Positions 1-5,736 of a DNA stretch of 6,263 nt are shown here, piece after piece; within the stretch, counting starts at the first letter, position 1, and every line of letters begins with the position of its first letter. Location of the stretch: positions 1-6,263 of the forward strand of contig JAEHKQ010000225.1 in NCBI GenBank assembly GCA_016838795.1, given 5' to 3'. The notes beneath the pieces were generated by a model. The model was not told the DNA's origin. It saw nothing but the letters and a program-made list of their open reading frames with translations, and did no database searches. The stretch is from Nitrosopumilales archaeon. GTDB lineage: Archaea; Thermoproteota; Nitrososphaeria; Nitrososphaerales; Nitrosopumilaceae. A program made the position numbers and the translations under genes.

Positions 1-2557
1 CAATATCGCCTGCCTTATTCCTCTTTGATGCATCTTCTCCTGCGTGAATTATCGCCCTTACCGTTCCTGCCTCCTCAAAAATTCCACAATATACTGCTTC
101 AGAGTTTGCTTTGACCAGCTTTTCTCCAAAATTAATGTGAAAATACTCATCATATCTGTCACTTTTCGTCCAACAAAATCTTCTAGATTCGGTTGTAATT
201 ACTTCAATATCTCTTAGTCTAGTTGTACCAATTGAAGTCTGAGAAATTTCTTCTAACAAAATTGGAATCTTTAATCTATCTTCAGCTTTCCTTATGTCTC
301 TTAGCTTGTCTCGTTGTTCCTTTGCCGCTTGCTCAGCTGATTGTTTTTCCAAATCAACTGCATGTTGCTTAACATATTCCCTAGCTGCATCTCCAGCTAC
401 AAACTCTAACCTTACAACACCATCCTGAATTCTTTTTGTTCTTGAAATTTTGATTAGTTCAACCTCTTTTGTTGTTTTGGTGTGAGTTCCACCACACGCT
501 TCAACATCAAAATCCTCAATTGACACAATTCGAACCGACTTTACAGGAACCACTCCACCCTGGTAAATTCTAAATCCATATTTTTGCTCGGCAGTACCTC
601 TGTCAAAACTCTCAATCGTTACCGGAATGTTCTCTTTGACTTTGGCATTTGCAAGCTCCTCAATTTTTCTAACTTCATCATCGGTAAGAGCGGAGTGATG
701 TGTAATATCCAGTCTTGCATGATCAACCTCCTTGAATGCAGAGTGCTGCCAGACCCATGATCCTAGCACACTTCTAGATGAAGAGTTGAGTATATGGGTA
801 CTGGTGTGGTGTTTTGTAATGCCATCTCTTCTTTTGGAATCTACAACACAGGAAACGGTTTCTCCTTCCTTTGGAATTCCACCATTCAACTCATGGACTA
901 CTATTCCACCATGCTTGTTTACATCAACTACATTGAATCCTGCAATAGTACCGTGGTCTGGTTCCTGTCCTCCACCCCTTGCATAGAATGAAGTCTTATC
1001 TAGAACGACAAATTTTTCAAATGACTTTAGAACCTTGGCATCAAACTCTTTCGGGTCATCACCATAGAACAATAATTCAGTTTCTGGGAGGCCTTCCAAG
1101 GGGAGTTGTACCTGTTCCTTCTTTTTCGCAGACTGGTGCAATTCGGATAGTCTGGAGTAAAATTCAGAAGGGATTTCAGAAATCACGTTAGTTTCCTTCA
1201 GATAATCGGGAGTCACCCCATCAGACTCGTACAGTCGAATCAAGTCATCAACAGACGGATCCCTTATTCTACTGACAATTTTTTGCATCTTTGATTTAGA
1301 GTTCTCATATCTGTCTGATTCTATGGAAATGATTTTTTTCACATCCTCCCTGGTTTCCTCCAGTTCCGGATACGTTTTTTTCAAATAATCAATTTGCGTG
1401 TCAATTATTTCATCCATGTCAAATTTCAAATAGAGTCTGTCCATCGTTCCAATAATTCTTCGAAGAATCATTCGAAGATTGTATCCTCCACCAACGTTGC
1501 TTGGAAGGGCACCATCCGATATTGCAAAGATCAGTGTCCTAACATGATCAGCAATCAAGTAAATTCCCTCGAGTGGTGTGATGATTCGATTAACCTGTTG
1601 TTCCGTCAGTCCAGCTTGTTCTATTGCATGTTTCCTTGCAACAAAGACGTCATCATACTTCTCAATGTTTTTTGCTATACTAGTATAGTATTTGGTTAAC
1701 AAATTAGAGTCAGCATCAATTCCAACCTTTTGTATCAACAGATTGGTAATAGGACCAAAACAGCAGTCATATGCTGTCGGTGTTCCCATAGTGATCCATG
1801 CAAACCTCTCCAGGCCCGCACCCATGTCTATAACTTTTTGGTCAAGTTCGGTGTGTTTGCCAATCTCGCCCTGAAATTCGGTAAATACCGCGTTTCCCAG
1901 TTCCACTCCTTTCACAAAAAACTCGAGAGAAGAACCAAACGAGCCGCCTCCTTCCCAAACGTCCTCGACAAAGACAACCTCGTCCTTCTTTATTCCAAAT
2001 TGTTCTGTTAGTAATCTAAAATCCAAATCAACACATTGGTCCTTCCAGTATCCATCAGAATTTGGAATGCTGTGCTGTCCAATCATGCAAAAGCTCGAAA
2101 AGTGTTTTCCAGTAACTCCAACATTTTCCAAGTCCTTGAATCTAAGACAGGTCTGCGGAACAACTAACGGATTTGCAGGAAACTCAAAGACAACCTCGGA
2201 ACCCATGACTCTTTGAAAATCAACAATGGATGCAATTGTAAAATACAAGTCATCACGCCATCTACAAACCACAGGATATCTATTCACCGAGGTGTGCCCG
2301 TTTTTTACAAAGAACGATTCAACCTCCTTCCATGCTTGGGTATAGTCAAATCTTTTCTGTGTGGGTGGATTTCCAATAAACGAATACGTATCATCAGAAT
2401 GTACAGGACAATTATTCCTGTTGCTGTCTATAGTCCAATAGAATATGCCACACATTGAACAGGATTTTCGTTCATAGCCTTGCTCTTCAAATAATTTTAC
2501 TTTGTAGTATCTATCAGAATCAGCTGAAAAGGTTTTCAAGATTTCTTTCTTGTCCAT
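1..2557 (-). CDS. alaS: Alanyl-tRNA synthetase, archaeal type (3' end missing)
   Basis: Charges tRNA-Ala with alanine in the cytoplasm and edits mischarged Ser/Gly. The frame is open for 852 codons from ATG at 2557 and leaves the window without a stop; archaeal AlaRS is usually around 900 residues, so only the last part of the C-terminal domain is missing. Visible in order: an N-terminal Cys cluster as in archaeal AlaRS (C33-x2-C36, then C50-x2-H53); class II motif 2 (CLRFKDLENVG, R139); the EGGG stretch near 202-205; motif 3 (GAGLER, 246-251); the editing-domain entry ARGGGQ (526-531); and the metal-binding editing site H584/H588 (HTSTH) with C688/H692 (CGGTH). All key residues are intact and I see no frameshift. 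The start is fixed by a Shine-Dalgarno sequence 7 bp upstream, unlike most neighbours, which look leaderless. Short plus-strand open frames inside it are shadows. Confidence 0.97.
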   Translation of the reverse strand, partial: MDKKEILKTFSADSDRYYKVKLFEEQGYERKSCSMCGIFYWTIDSNRNNCPVHSDDTYSFIGNPPTQKRFDYTQAWKEVESFFVKNGHTSVNRYPVVCRWRDDLYFTIASIVDFQRVMGSEVVFEFPANPLVVPQTCLRFKDLENVGVTGKHFSSFCMIGQHSIPNSDGYWKDQCVDLDFRLLTEQFGIKKDEVVFVEDVWEGGGSFGSSLEFFVKGVELGNAVFTEFQGEIGKHTELDQKVIDMGAGLERFAWITMGTPTAYDCCFGPITNLLIQKVGIDADSNLLTKYYTSIAKNIEKYDDVFVARKHAIEQAGLTEQQVNRIITPLEGIYLIADHVRTLIFAISDGALPSNVGGGYNLRMILRRIIGTMDRLYLKFDMDEIIDTQIDYLKKTYPELEETREDVKKIISIESDRYENSKSKMQKIVSRIRDPSVDDLIRLYESDGVTPDYLKETNVISEIPSEFYSRLSELHQSAKKKEQVQLPLEGLPETELLFYGDDPKEFDAKVLKSFEKFVVLDKTSFYARGGGQEPDHGTIAGFNVVDVNKHGGIVVHELNGGIPKEGETVSCVVDSKRRDGITKHHTSTHILNSSSRSVLGSWVWQHSAFKEVDHARLDITHHSALTDDEVRKIEELANAKVKENIPVTIESFDRGTAEQKYGFRIYQGGVVPVKSVRIVSIEDFDVEACGGTHTKTTKEVELIKISRTKRIQDGVVRLEFVAGDAAREYVKQHAVDLEKQSAEQAAKEQRDKLRDIRKAEDRLKIPILLEEISQTSIGTTRLRDIEVITTESRRFCWTKSDRYDEYFHINFGEKLVKANSEAVYCGIFEEAGTVRAIIHAGEDASKRNKAGDI

Positions 2558-2564
2558 ATTGAAA

Positions 2565-2572
2565 CTCCTTCC
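2565..2572 (-). promoter_or_regulatory. Shine-Dalgarno site of alaS
   Basis: GGAAGGAG on the minus strand ends 7 bases before the ATG at 2557. It fits the anti-SD end of archaeal 16S rRNA and implies a transcript with a 5' leader. A possible TATA-like TTAATAT at about 2583-2589 is too close for such a leader, so the real promoter may lie further up (for example the AT-rich stretch at 2620-2630); this I cannot decide. Confidence 0.7.
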
Positions 2573-2619
2573 AGTTGGCCGATATTAAGAATTGTCGATA
2601 ATGAACAGGTTAAGTTTTC

Positions 2620-2635
2620 TAGAATTTAGATTCTA
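2620..2635. repeat. Small perfect inverted repeat after the yjbQ-like gene
   Basis: TAGAAT-TTAG-ATTCTA is a 6-bp perfect stem with a 4-base loop, starting 3 bases beyond the stop of the YjbQ-like gene. It could help end that transcript or lie in the alaS promoter. The stem is A/T-rich and weak, so chance is possible. Confidence 0.35.
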
Positions 2636-2637
2636 TT

Positions 2638-3057
2638 TTATTCTCCAATTATTTGCAAAACTAGGTTTCTAGTTCTTGCTCTAGTGTCTAGCTCTAAAAA
2701 TACAATTTGCTGCCATGTTCCCAGCAATAGTTGCCCATCTTTGAATGGAACAGTAAGTGAGGGGCCAACCAGTGATGACTTTACATGGGATCTGCCGTTT
2801 CCGTCATGCCATCTTTGTTCATGTTCGTAATTGATGTCATCGGGTGCAATTCTAGACAGCATTTCTGGGAAATCATTTACCAATCCTGGCTCGTATTCTA
2901 TTGTAGTTATTGCGCCAGTTGAACCAGAAACAAAAACCGTAATGGTTCCATTTGAGATTCCAGATTCTGAAATGGCATTAGCTACTTGTTCGGTGATGTC
3001 GATGATGTCATTTTCTGACTTTGAGCTAATTTTGATTTGTTTTGTAATTACGGCCAT
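2638..3057 (-). CDS. YjbQ/UPF0047 family protein (secondary thiamine-phosphate synthase type)
   Basis: A 139-residue protein, the usual length of this family, covering the whole domain. The family signature is complete: STGAITTIEYEPG (46-58) and the block from Y77 to H91 with H79, W83, H84, the DGNG turn and SH, followed by GPSLTVPF (98-105) and LLGTWQQIVF (111-120). These His, Glu and Asp residues line the presumed active site. A member in E. coli has been linked to weak thiamine-phosphate synthase activity, but the true role of the family is not settled, so the enzyme name is tentative. The gene is probably transcribed alone: a TATA-like stretch lies just upstream, there is no Shine-Dalgarno sequence before the ATG at 3057, and an inverted repeat follows the stop. 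The 84-codon plus-strand frame across its 5' half is a shadow. Confidence 0.93.
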   Translation of the reverse strand: MAVITKQIKISSKSENDIIDITEQVANAISESGISNGTITVFVSGSTGAITTIEYEPGLVNDFPEMLSRIAPDDINYEHEQRWHDGNGRSHVKSSLVGPSLTVPFKDGQLLLGTWQQIVFLELDTRARTRNLVLQIIGE

Positions 3058-3080
3058 GTTATTTTTAGATAAATCTCCGA

Positions 3081-3094
3081 ATTAAGAATTTAAT
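3081..3094 (-). promoter_or_regulatory. Probable TATA region of the yjbQ-like gene
   Basis: The minus strand reads TTAAATTCTTAAT here, centred about 26-30 bp before the ATG at 3057, the spacing expected for a leaderless archaeal transcript. The match to a TATA consensus is only fair. Confidence 0.4.
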
Positions 3095-3118
3095 CCAAGT
3101 TAAAAATAATCTCGACTT

Positions 3119-3144
3119 TTCGTAATCCTAGATAGGACTACGAA
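3119..3144. repeat. Palindrome 1 at the stop codon of the exonuclease gene
   Basis: TTCGTAATCCTA and TAGGACTACGAA are complementary arms of 12 bp with one A-C mismatch and a 2-base centre. The element covers the TAG stop (3138-3140) of the upstream gene. On the plus strand it is followed by seven T, on the minus strand by GAAAAG. A cruciform or 3'-end stem-loop is likely. Its left arm recurs in palindrome 2 on the other side of the same gene. Confidence 0.65.
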
Positions 3145-3842
3145 TTTTTTTGTGCTTCCTGATACGCTTTGATTGCATCAAGCAATCTTTCTTTTGAGAT
3201 CAATCCCTCAGAAAGTATTTTCTGGTAGAGCTGTGGATAAATGAATTCCCTGTCTGAATATTCGATTATTTTATGATACTCCTTTTGGTAATAGTGAACA
3301 GTTTCACCTGAACCAAGCGTATTTTTGACTGGAAAACCATACGCTTTTGCCAAGACATCGTGTTTTAGACCCTTTGTTTGAAGGTTATTTAGTGGCAAAT
3401 GCAGCTGTAAAAAATCAATCACCTCTGGCTTGTTTATTACCCATTGGTATAACCATTTTTCATCTTCGATTTTATGATGTCTCATCCTGTTGTATATGAA
3501 AAATAGGTCAAACCCCAAAATGTTGTGGCCTATAATTCGCAAGTGATCTTCACCTGTACCATGTTGCAAGTCAACGATTAAATTGTAAAATTTTTTGAGA
3601 ACCTCGCGTTCTCCAACCTCCCATTCTTTTAGTCGGAAGAGGTGAGCATTGTTAATCTGATAGGTGATTAGAATTATCTTACCAGAAAATGGAGTTAGTC
3701 CGCCTCGCTCAAACCTCCAATAAAGATCACGATTTTCTGAATTTTTATCTAGTGCACCAGAATCAATTGCGCTTTTTGTTTGAAAGAATTCGTCAGTATC
3801 AAAGTCAGGTGCAGTTTCTATGTCTAAAAACAGATTTGGCAC
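3138..3842 (-). CDS. Predicted DnaQ-like (DEDD) 3'-5' exonuclease
   Basis: A 234-residue soluble protein with an RNase H-like exonuclease pattern. Exo I is LFLDIET with D7 and E9; Exo II is IIGHNILGFD with N107, F111 and D112; HDVLAKAYGF (161-170) resembles the segment before Exo III in PolB-like exonucleases. Exo III itself is unusual: the segment EYSDREF has Y195 but E199 where the fourth acidic residue (Asp) is expected, with D197 nearby. Such enzymes trim 3' ends of DNA or RNA using two metal ions; there is no polymerase or other domain, so substrate and pathway are unknown. The start is GTG at 3842: an in-frame TAA lies 9 bases upstream and no in-frame ATG is available. It looks like a single-gene unit with its own TATA box, and it is bracketed by two related palindromes. 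The fold is fairly sure, the activity less so. Confidence 0.7.
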   Translation of the reverse strand: MPNLFLDIETAPDFDTDEFFQTKSAIDSGALDKNSENRDLYWRFERGGLTPFSGKIILITYQINNAHLFRLKEWEVGEREVLKKFYNLIVDLQHGTGEDHLRIIGHNILGFDLFFIYNRMRHHKIEDEKWLYQWVINKPEVIDFLQLHLPLNNLQTKGLKHDVLAKAYGFPVKNTLGSGETVHYYQKEYHKIIEYSDREFIYPQLYQKILSEGLISKERLLDAIKAYQEAQKNS

Positions 3843-3870
3843 AAAATCATCTTAAAGGTACTATTAGAAA

Positions 3871-3877
3871 TTATTTA
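3871..3877 (-). promoter_or_regulatory. TATA box of the exonuclease gene
   Basis: TAAATAA on the minus strand is centred 32 bp before the GTG start at 3842, placing transcription start only a few bases before the gene. This supports the GTG start and a nearly leaderless mRNA. Confidence 0.55.
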
Positions 3878-3922
3878 CTGATATAGATCGATCTGAAATG
3901 AATTCACAAACACATTGATTAT

Positions 3923-3958
3923 TTCGTAATCCTAAGGGAGATTACGCAGATTTACGAA
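3923..3958. repeat. Palindrome 2 downstream of RAM-A
   Basis: Two nested inverted repeats share a left arm: CGTAATC (3925-3931) with GATTACG (3940-3946), and TTCGTAA (3923-3929) with TTACGAA (3952-3958), so two alternative hairpins are possible. It lies about 17 bases after the RAM-A stop; a T5 run (minus strand of 3962-3966) lies between stop and palindrome, as in many archaeal terminators. TTTCGTAATCCTA (3922-3934) is identical to 3118-3130 in palindrome 1. Likely a 3'-end or terminator element, possibly a protein site. Confidence 0.6.
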
Positions 3959-3974
3959 GACAAAAACCTGCCAC

Positions 3975-4214
3975 TTAATCTTGACCCTCTATTGCCATAA
4001 GTGTAAGCGTTGATCTTACCCTGCTTAATTTTCTAATTTTCCAGGTAATTGTATCCCTTAGATTTTCTACATCATCTGACTCTACCTTTGTAATAATATC
4101 ATAGGCACCAAAAACTCCGTGGACTTCTTTGACATTATCAAGATGTTTTAGCTCATCAATTATTGTTGCCTCATGTCCCAAATCACAATTAATTAAAACG
4201 TAAGCTGTTTTCAT
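3975..4214 (-). CDS. Stand-alone Lrp/AsnC ligand-binding (RAM) domain protein, RAM-A
   Basis: A 79-residue protein made only of the RAM/SAM domain of Lrp/AsnC regulators (beta-alpha-beta-beta-alpha-beta fold), without the DNA-binding helix-turn-helix. The segment VHGVFGAYDI (31-40) carries the Gly-rich turn and YD pair typical of the effector pocket and dimer face; it ends with RSTLTLM. Family knowledge: such proteins bind small ligands, often amino acids, and form dimers or rings, sometimes with full-length Lrp proteins. About 73% identical to RAM-B (58 of 79 by my count), and the upstream 43 bases are also nearly the same, so the two arose by duplication including the promoter. I chose ATG at 4214; a TTG at 4229 would add five residues (the same five-codon extension exists in RAM-B) but falls too close to the TATA box. 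Ligand and partner cannot be told from sequence. Confidence 0.9.
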   Translation of the reverse strand: MKTAYVLINCDLGHEATIIDELKHLDNVKEVHGVFGAYDIITKVESDDVENLRDTITWKIRKLSRVRSTLTLMAIEGQD

Positions 4215-4232
4215 ATCATAATTATACAATCA

Positions 4233-4246
4233 TCATATTTCAAGCC
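4233..4246 (-). promoter_or_regulatory. Promoter of RAM-A, shared with RAM-B
   Basis: The minus strand reads GGCTTGAAATATGATG, identical over 16 bases to the RAM-B upstream region and at exactly the same distance from the ATG. The TTGAAATA part is centred about 25 bp before the ATG at 4214, fitting a TATA box of a leaderless gene. Only half of the RAM-B palindrome (TTTCAAG on the plus strand) is kept here. Confidence 0.55.
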
Positions 4247-4316
4247 TCTTCAATGAAACTTGGATTTGTAAATTCTTTGCTTTTTCTAGTTAAGAGCTCG
4301 TATCAAATGTTAATTT

Positions 4317-4326
4317 ACAATAAAAA
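4317..4326 (+). promoter_or_regulatory. TATA box of the coiled-coil gene
   Basis: ACAATAAAAA, centred about 26 bp before the ATG at 4347. The spacing favours that ATG and a leaderless mRNA over the TTG at 4338. Confidence 0.5.
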
Positions 4327-4346
4327 GAAAAATATGTTTGGTCAAG

Positions 4347-4583
4347 ATGAAAGAAGAACCAAAAGGGTATGAACTTCTGAAACGGGAGACCCTAGTATCA
4401 AGGTTGGAAAATGAATTAATCCTTATTTTCAAAGAATATGAAGAGTTACGAAAAAAAGCTGAAAAAGAAAAGACTACGATTTTACAAGATCCTCTTTACC
4501 AAAAACAACAAAAGCTGAATATTGTTTGTATTTCTCTGATCAGAGCCTATAGAGATTATATGAAACAACTAAAAGAGAAATAA
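4347..4583 (+). CDS. Small charged coiled-coil protein, unknown function
   Basis: I do not recognise a family. The product has 78 residues, is rich in Lys and Glu, and appears almost wholly helical: a first long helix (about residues 8-46, with heptad-like Leu/Ile spacing in LVSRLENELILIFKEYEEL), a short break at QDPLY (47-51), and a second helix to the end. This suggests a helical hairpin or coiled coil; there is no signal peptide or membrane segment. The start is taken as ATG at 4347 because of the TATA spacing; TTG at 4338 would add three residues, and the ATG at 4334 is in another frame and stops after 12 codons. It is transcribed away from RAM-A, with 132 bp between starts, and points towards the first sRNA, whose 3' end runs into it. 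It breaks the otherwise minus-strand run of RAM genes. Confidence 0.75.
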   Translation: MKEEPKGYELLKRETLVSRLENELILIFKEYEELRKKAEKEKTTILQDPLYQKQQKLNIVCISLIRAYRDYMKQLKEK

Positions 4584-4634
4584 CTAAAATTAACATTTTA
4601 TAAATTAGCGTTAACCACAATGCTCAAAATATTA

Positions 4635-4743
4635 ACGGAAGCCAACCGGTGCACCTTTTACGACGGCAAGTTATATGCTTCGCCGGTAAACCGATGCCAC
4701 ATTGTTAGGAGTACCAACAACGGGATATTGTGTCAGCTTCCGT
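4635..4743 (-). ncRNA. Candidate structured small RNA, copy 1
   Basis: Read on the minus strand from about 4743. The ends pair: ACGGAAGCUGAC (4743-4732) with GUUGGCUUCCGU (4646-4635), 12 bp including two G-U pairs; the plus strand would have two A-C mismatches there, so the RNA is minus-strand. Inside are a hairpin UUGUUGG / CC(U)AACAA with GUACUCCUAA at its tip and a second hairpin CGGC(G)AAG / CUUGCCG near 4662-4685. A U-rich tail (UUAAUAUUUUG) follows the closing helix. A TATA box is centred 26 bp upstream. Copy 2 shares the first 12 bases (CGGAAGCUGACA), the closing helix, the GUACNNCUAA motif and the promoter. No C/D or H/ACA box set, tRNA, SRP or RNase P features are seen. A 49-codon plus-strand frame overlaps it (see rejected). 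Confidence 0.65.
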
Positions 4744-4758
4744 GTTTCAAATCACAAT

Positions 4759-4779
4759 TTCAGAGATAAAAAGACTCGG
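4759..4779 (-). promoter_or_regulatory. Promoter of sRNA copy 1
   Basis: On the minus strand GCCGAGTCTTTTTATC continues into TCTGAAAT. The TATA-like CTTTTTATC (4773-4765) is centred 26 bp before base 4743, where the RNA helix begins; CGAG before it may be the BRE. The block closely matches the one before copy 2 (CCTGAGCGTTTTTTATG, then TTTGAAAT). Confidence 0.6.
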
Positions 4780-4922
4780 CAACAGTTCGATAATTCTGTC
4801 GACTGCTCCTATCAAGTGTTAATCAAGGATTATACTCTGTTTGGTCTCTGTCACCAACGTATTGATATTCACTGTCAGATGGAAAACCCACAATTGCTAC
4901 ATCTAATGTTTCACTTTTCTTA
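4780..4922. other. Intergenic remainder between RAM-C and sRNA copy 1
   Basis: No clear gene. There is a weak hairpin (CAACAG at 4779-4784 with CTGTCG at 4796-4801). The minus strand has a 33-codon open stretch in a shifted frame right after the RAM-C stop, with no usable start codon. RAM-C itself ends with tandem stops TAG TAA (4925-4920). Confidence 0.5.
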
Positions 4923-5441
4923 CTATTCTATCAAATTCAAGGTTCTAGTTACTTTGATATTTTCAAGTTTTCTTATCTTTTTAGTAACAACATCTGAGAT
5001 GTCATTGTATGTGGGAGCAACAACTCTACATACTATATCGTAAGAACCAATTACTACATTTCCTTCTATGATTGCAGGAATTTGACTCAATTTTCTTAAA
5101 ACTTGATATTCATCATTTTTTTTGCAATCAATTAAAACATAGGCTTGTGCCATGTATCTTCCTAGTACCTTTTTTTCCTCATCAGATAATCTCTTAGCAA
5201 AGGAAGAATCTGCACCTTGTGCAATCAATGTAAGTGTTGAACGAATTTTTTTTATCTTTCGGATTGCCTTTGTGAGATCATGTCTTATTTCGTCTTGATT
5301 ATCAGATTCTAGCTTAGCAACAATGTCATATGCACCAAATATGCCATGAACCTCTTTTACAGAATTTATGTTCCTTAGGTTTGAAAGAACACTGTTTTCG
5401 TCACCCGTCTCACAATTAATCAGGACGTAAGCCCTTTCCAA
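4923..5441 (-). CDS. Tandem two-domain RAM protein, RAM-C
   Basis: 172 residues holding two Lrp/AsnC ligand-binding domains and no helix-turn-helix. Domain 1 (about 1-76) is close to RAM-A/B: YVLINC near the start, VHGIFGAYDI (31-40), IRSTLTLI. A charged helical linker follows (about 77-96). Domain 2 (97-172) is more diverged: AYVLIDC, then VVIGSYDIV (129-137) without the HG pair, ending VTRTLNLIE. A covalent dimer with one typical and one altered site is a fair reading. The start is TTG at 5441: the RAM-B stop TAA lies in the same frame 12 bases upstream, so no earlier start is possible, and AAGGAG sits 8 bases before the TTG. It forms an operon with RAM-B. M97 opens domain 2 and has AGGAAG just before it, so a separate domain-2 product is possible. 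Most likely a ligand sensor or partner of Lrp-type regulators. Confidence 0.88.
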   Translation of the reverse strand: MERAYVLINCETGDENSVLSNLRNINSVKEVHGIFGAYDIVAKLESDNQDEIRHDLTKAIRKIKKIRSTLTLIAQGADSSFAKRLSDEEKKVLGRYMAQAYVLIDCKKNDEYQVLRKLSQIPAIIEGNVVIGSYDIVCRVVAPTYNDISDVVTKKIRKLENIKVTRTLNLIE

Positions 5442-5449
5442 TGGACCGA

Positions 5450-5455
5450 CTCCTT
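5450..5455 (-). promoter_or_regulatory. Shine-Dalgarno site of RAM-C
   Basis: AAGGAG on the minus strand, overlapping the RAM-B stop TAA and 8 bases before the TTG start at 5441. It decides the TTG start and points to coupled translation of the RAM-B/RAM-C operon. Confidence 0.75.
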
Positions 5456-5693
5456 ACTCCTGACCCTCTATTCCCATGAGGGTTAGAGTCGACCTCACAT
5501 TGTCTATTTTTCGAATTTTCCACATTAATGTTTCTCTTAGAGTTTTTACACTATCTGACTCTACCTTGGCAAGAATGTCATAGGCACCAAAAACTCCATG
5601 TACTTCTTTGACATCTGAAACATGTTTCAGCTCTTTAATGATTTGTTCATCATAACCCAAATCACAATTAATTAACACATACGCTGTTTTCAT
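5454..5693 (-). CDS. Stand-alone Lrp/AsnC ligand-binding (RAM) domain protein, RAM-B
   Basis: A 79-residue single RAM domain, paralogue of RAM-A with about 73% identity and the same length and ends (MKTAYVLINCDLG at the start, IEGQ plus an acidic residue at the end). VHGVFGAYDI (31-40) is intact. As in RAM-A there is no DNA-binding part, so a role as effector sensor or partner subunit of an Lrp/AsnC regulator is inferred from the family. First gene of an operon with RAM-C (12 bp gap, SD overlapping its stop). The ATG at 5693 is taken as start because of its spacing to the promoter shared with RAM-A; TTG at 5708 would add five residues. A perfect 15-bp palindrome overlaps its promoter, and sRNA copy 2 ends only about 43 bases upstream on the same strand, so the RNA could also be part of a longer leader of this operon. 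Confidence 0.9.
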   Translation of the reverse strand: MKTAYVLINCDLGYDEQIIKELKHVSDVKEVHGVFGAYDILAKVESDSVKTLRETLMWKIRKIDNVRSTLTLMGIEGQE

Positions 5694-5712
5694 AATATAA
5701 TTACGCAAACAT

Positions 5713-5731
5713 CATATTTCAAGCCTTGAAA
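5713..5731 (-). promoter_or_regulatory. RAM-B promoter with a 15-bp palindromic operator candidate
   Basis: On the minus strand TTTCAAG-G-CTTGAAA (5731-5717) is a perfect 7+1+7 palindrome running into the TATA-like GAAATATG. Size and symmetry match sites bound by Lrp/AsnC dimers in general. Its overlap with the promoter would allow repression. RAM-A keeps the CTTGAAA half but not the other. Confidence 0.5.
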
Positions 5732-5736
5732 GAAAA

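Noticed and set aside
732..2458. Several 60-101 codon plus-strand frames
   Set aside because: All lie inside alaS on the opposite strand, whose frame is unbroken with all catalytic motifs.
2831..3886. Plus-strand frames at 2831-3085 and 3689-3886
   Set aside because: Antisense shadows of the YjbQ-like gene and the exonuclease gene.
4635..4743. MITE or insertion-sequence remnant, because of the inverted terminal repeats
   Set aside because: No target-site duplication is visible, the similarity between the copies continues outside the repeats into a promoter block, and the paired ends favour one strand through G-U pairs.
4620..4768. 49-codon plus-strand frame with ATG at 4620 (Cys-containing small protein) behind a TATA-like TTTATAAAT at 4597-4605
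   Set aside because: The TATA centre is only 19 bp before the ATG, too close for a leaderless start. The matching region of copy 2 has a stop in this frame and its shared bases fall in another frame, so conservation fits RNA, not protein. It is still worth a look in transcript data.
4702..5043. 113-codon plus-strand frame starting with TTG
   Set aside because: It overlaps sRNA copy 1, runs antisense into RAM-C, has no promoter or SD, and the predicted protein looks random.
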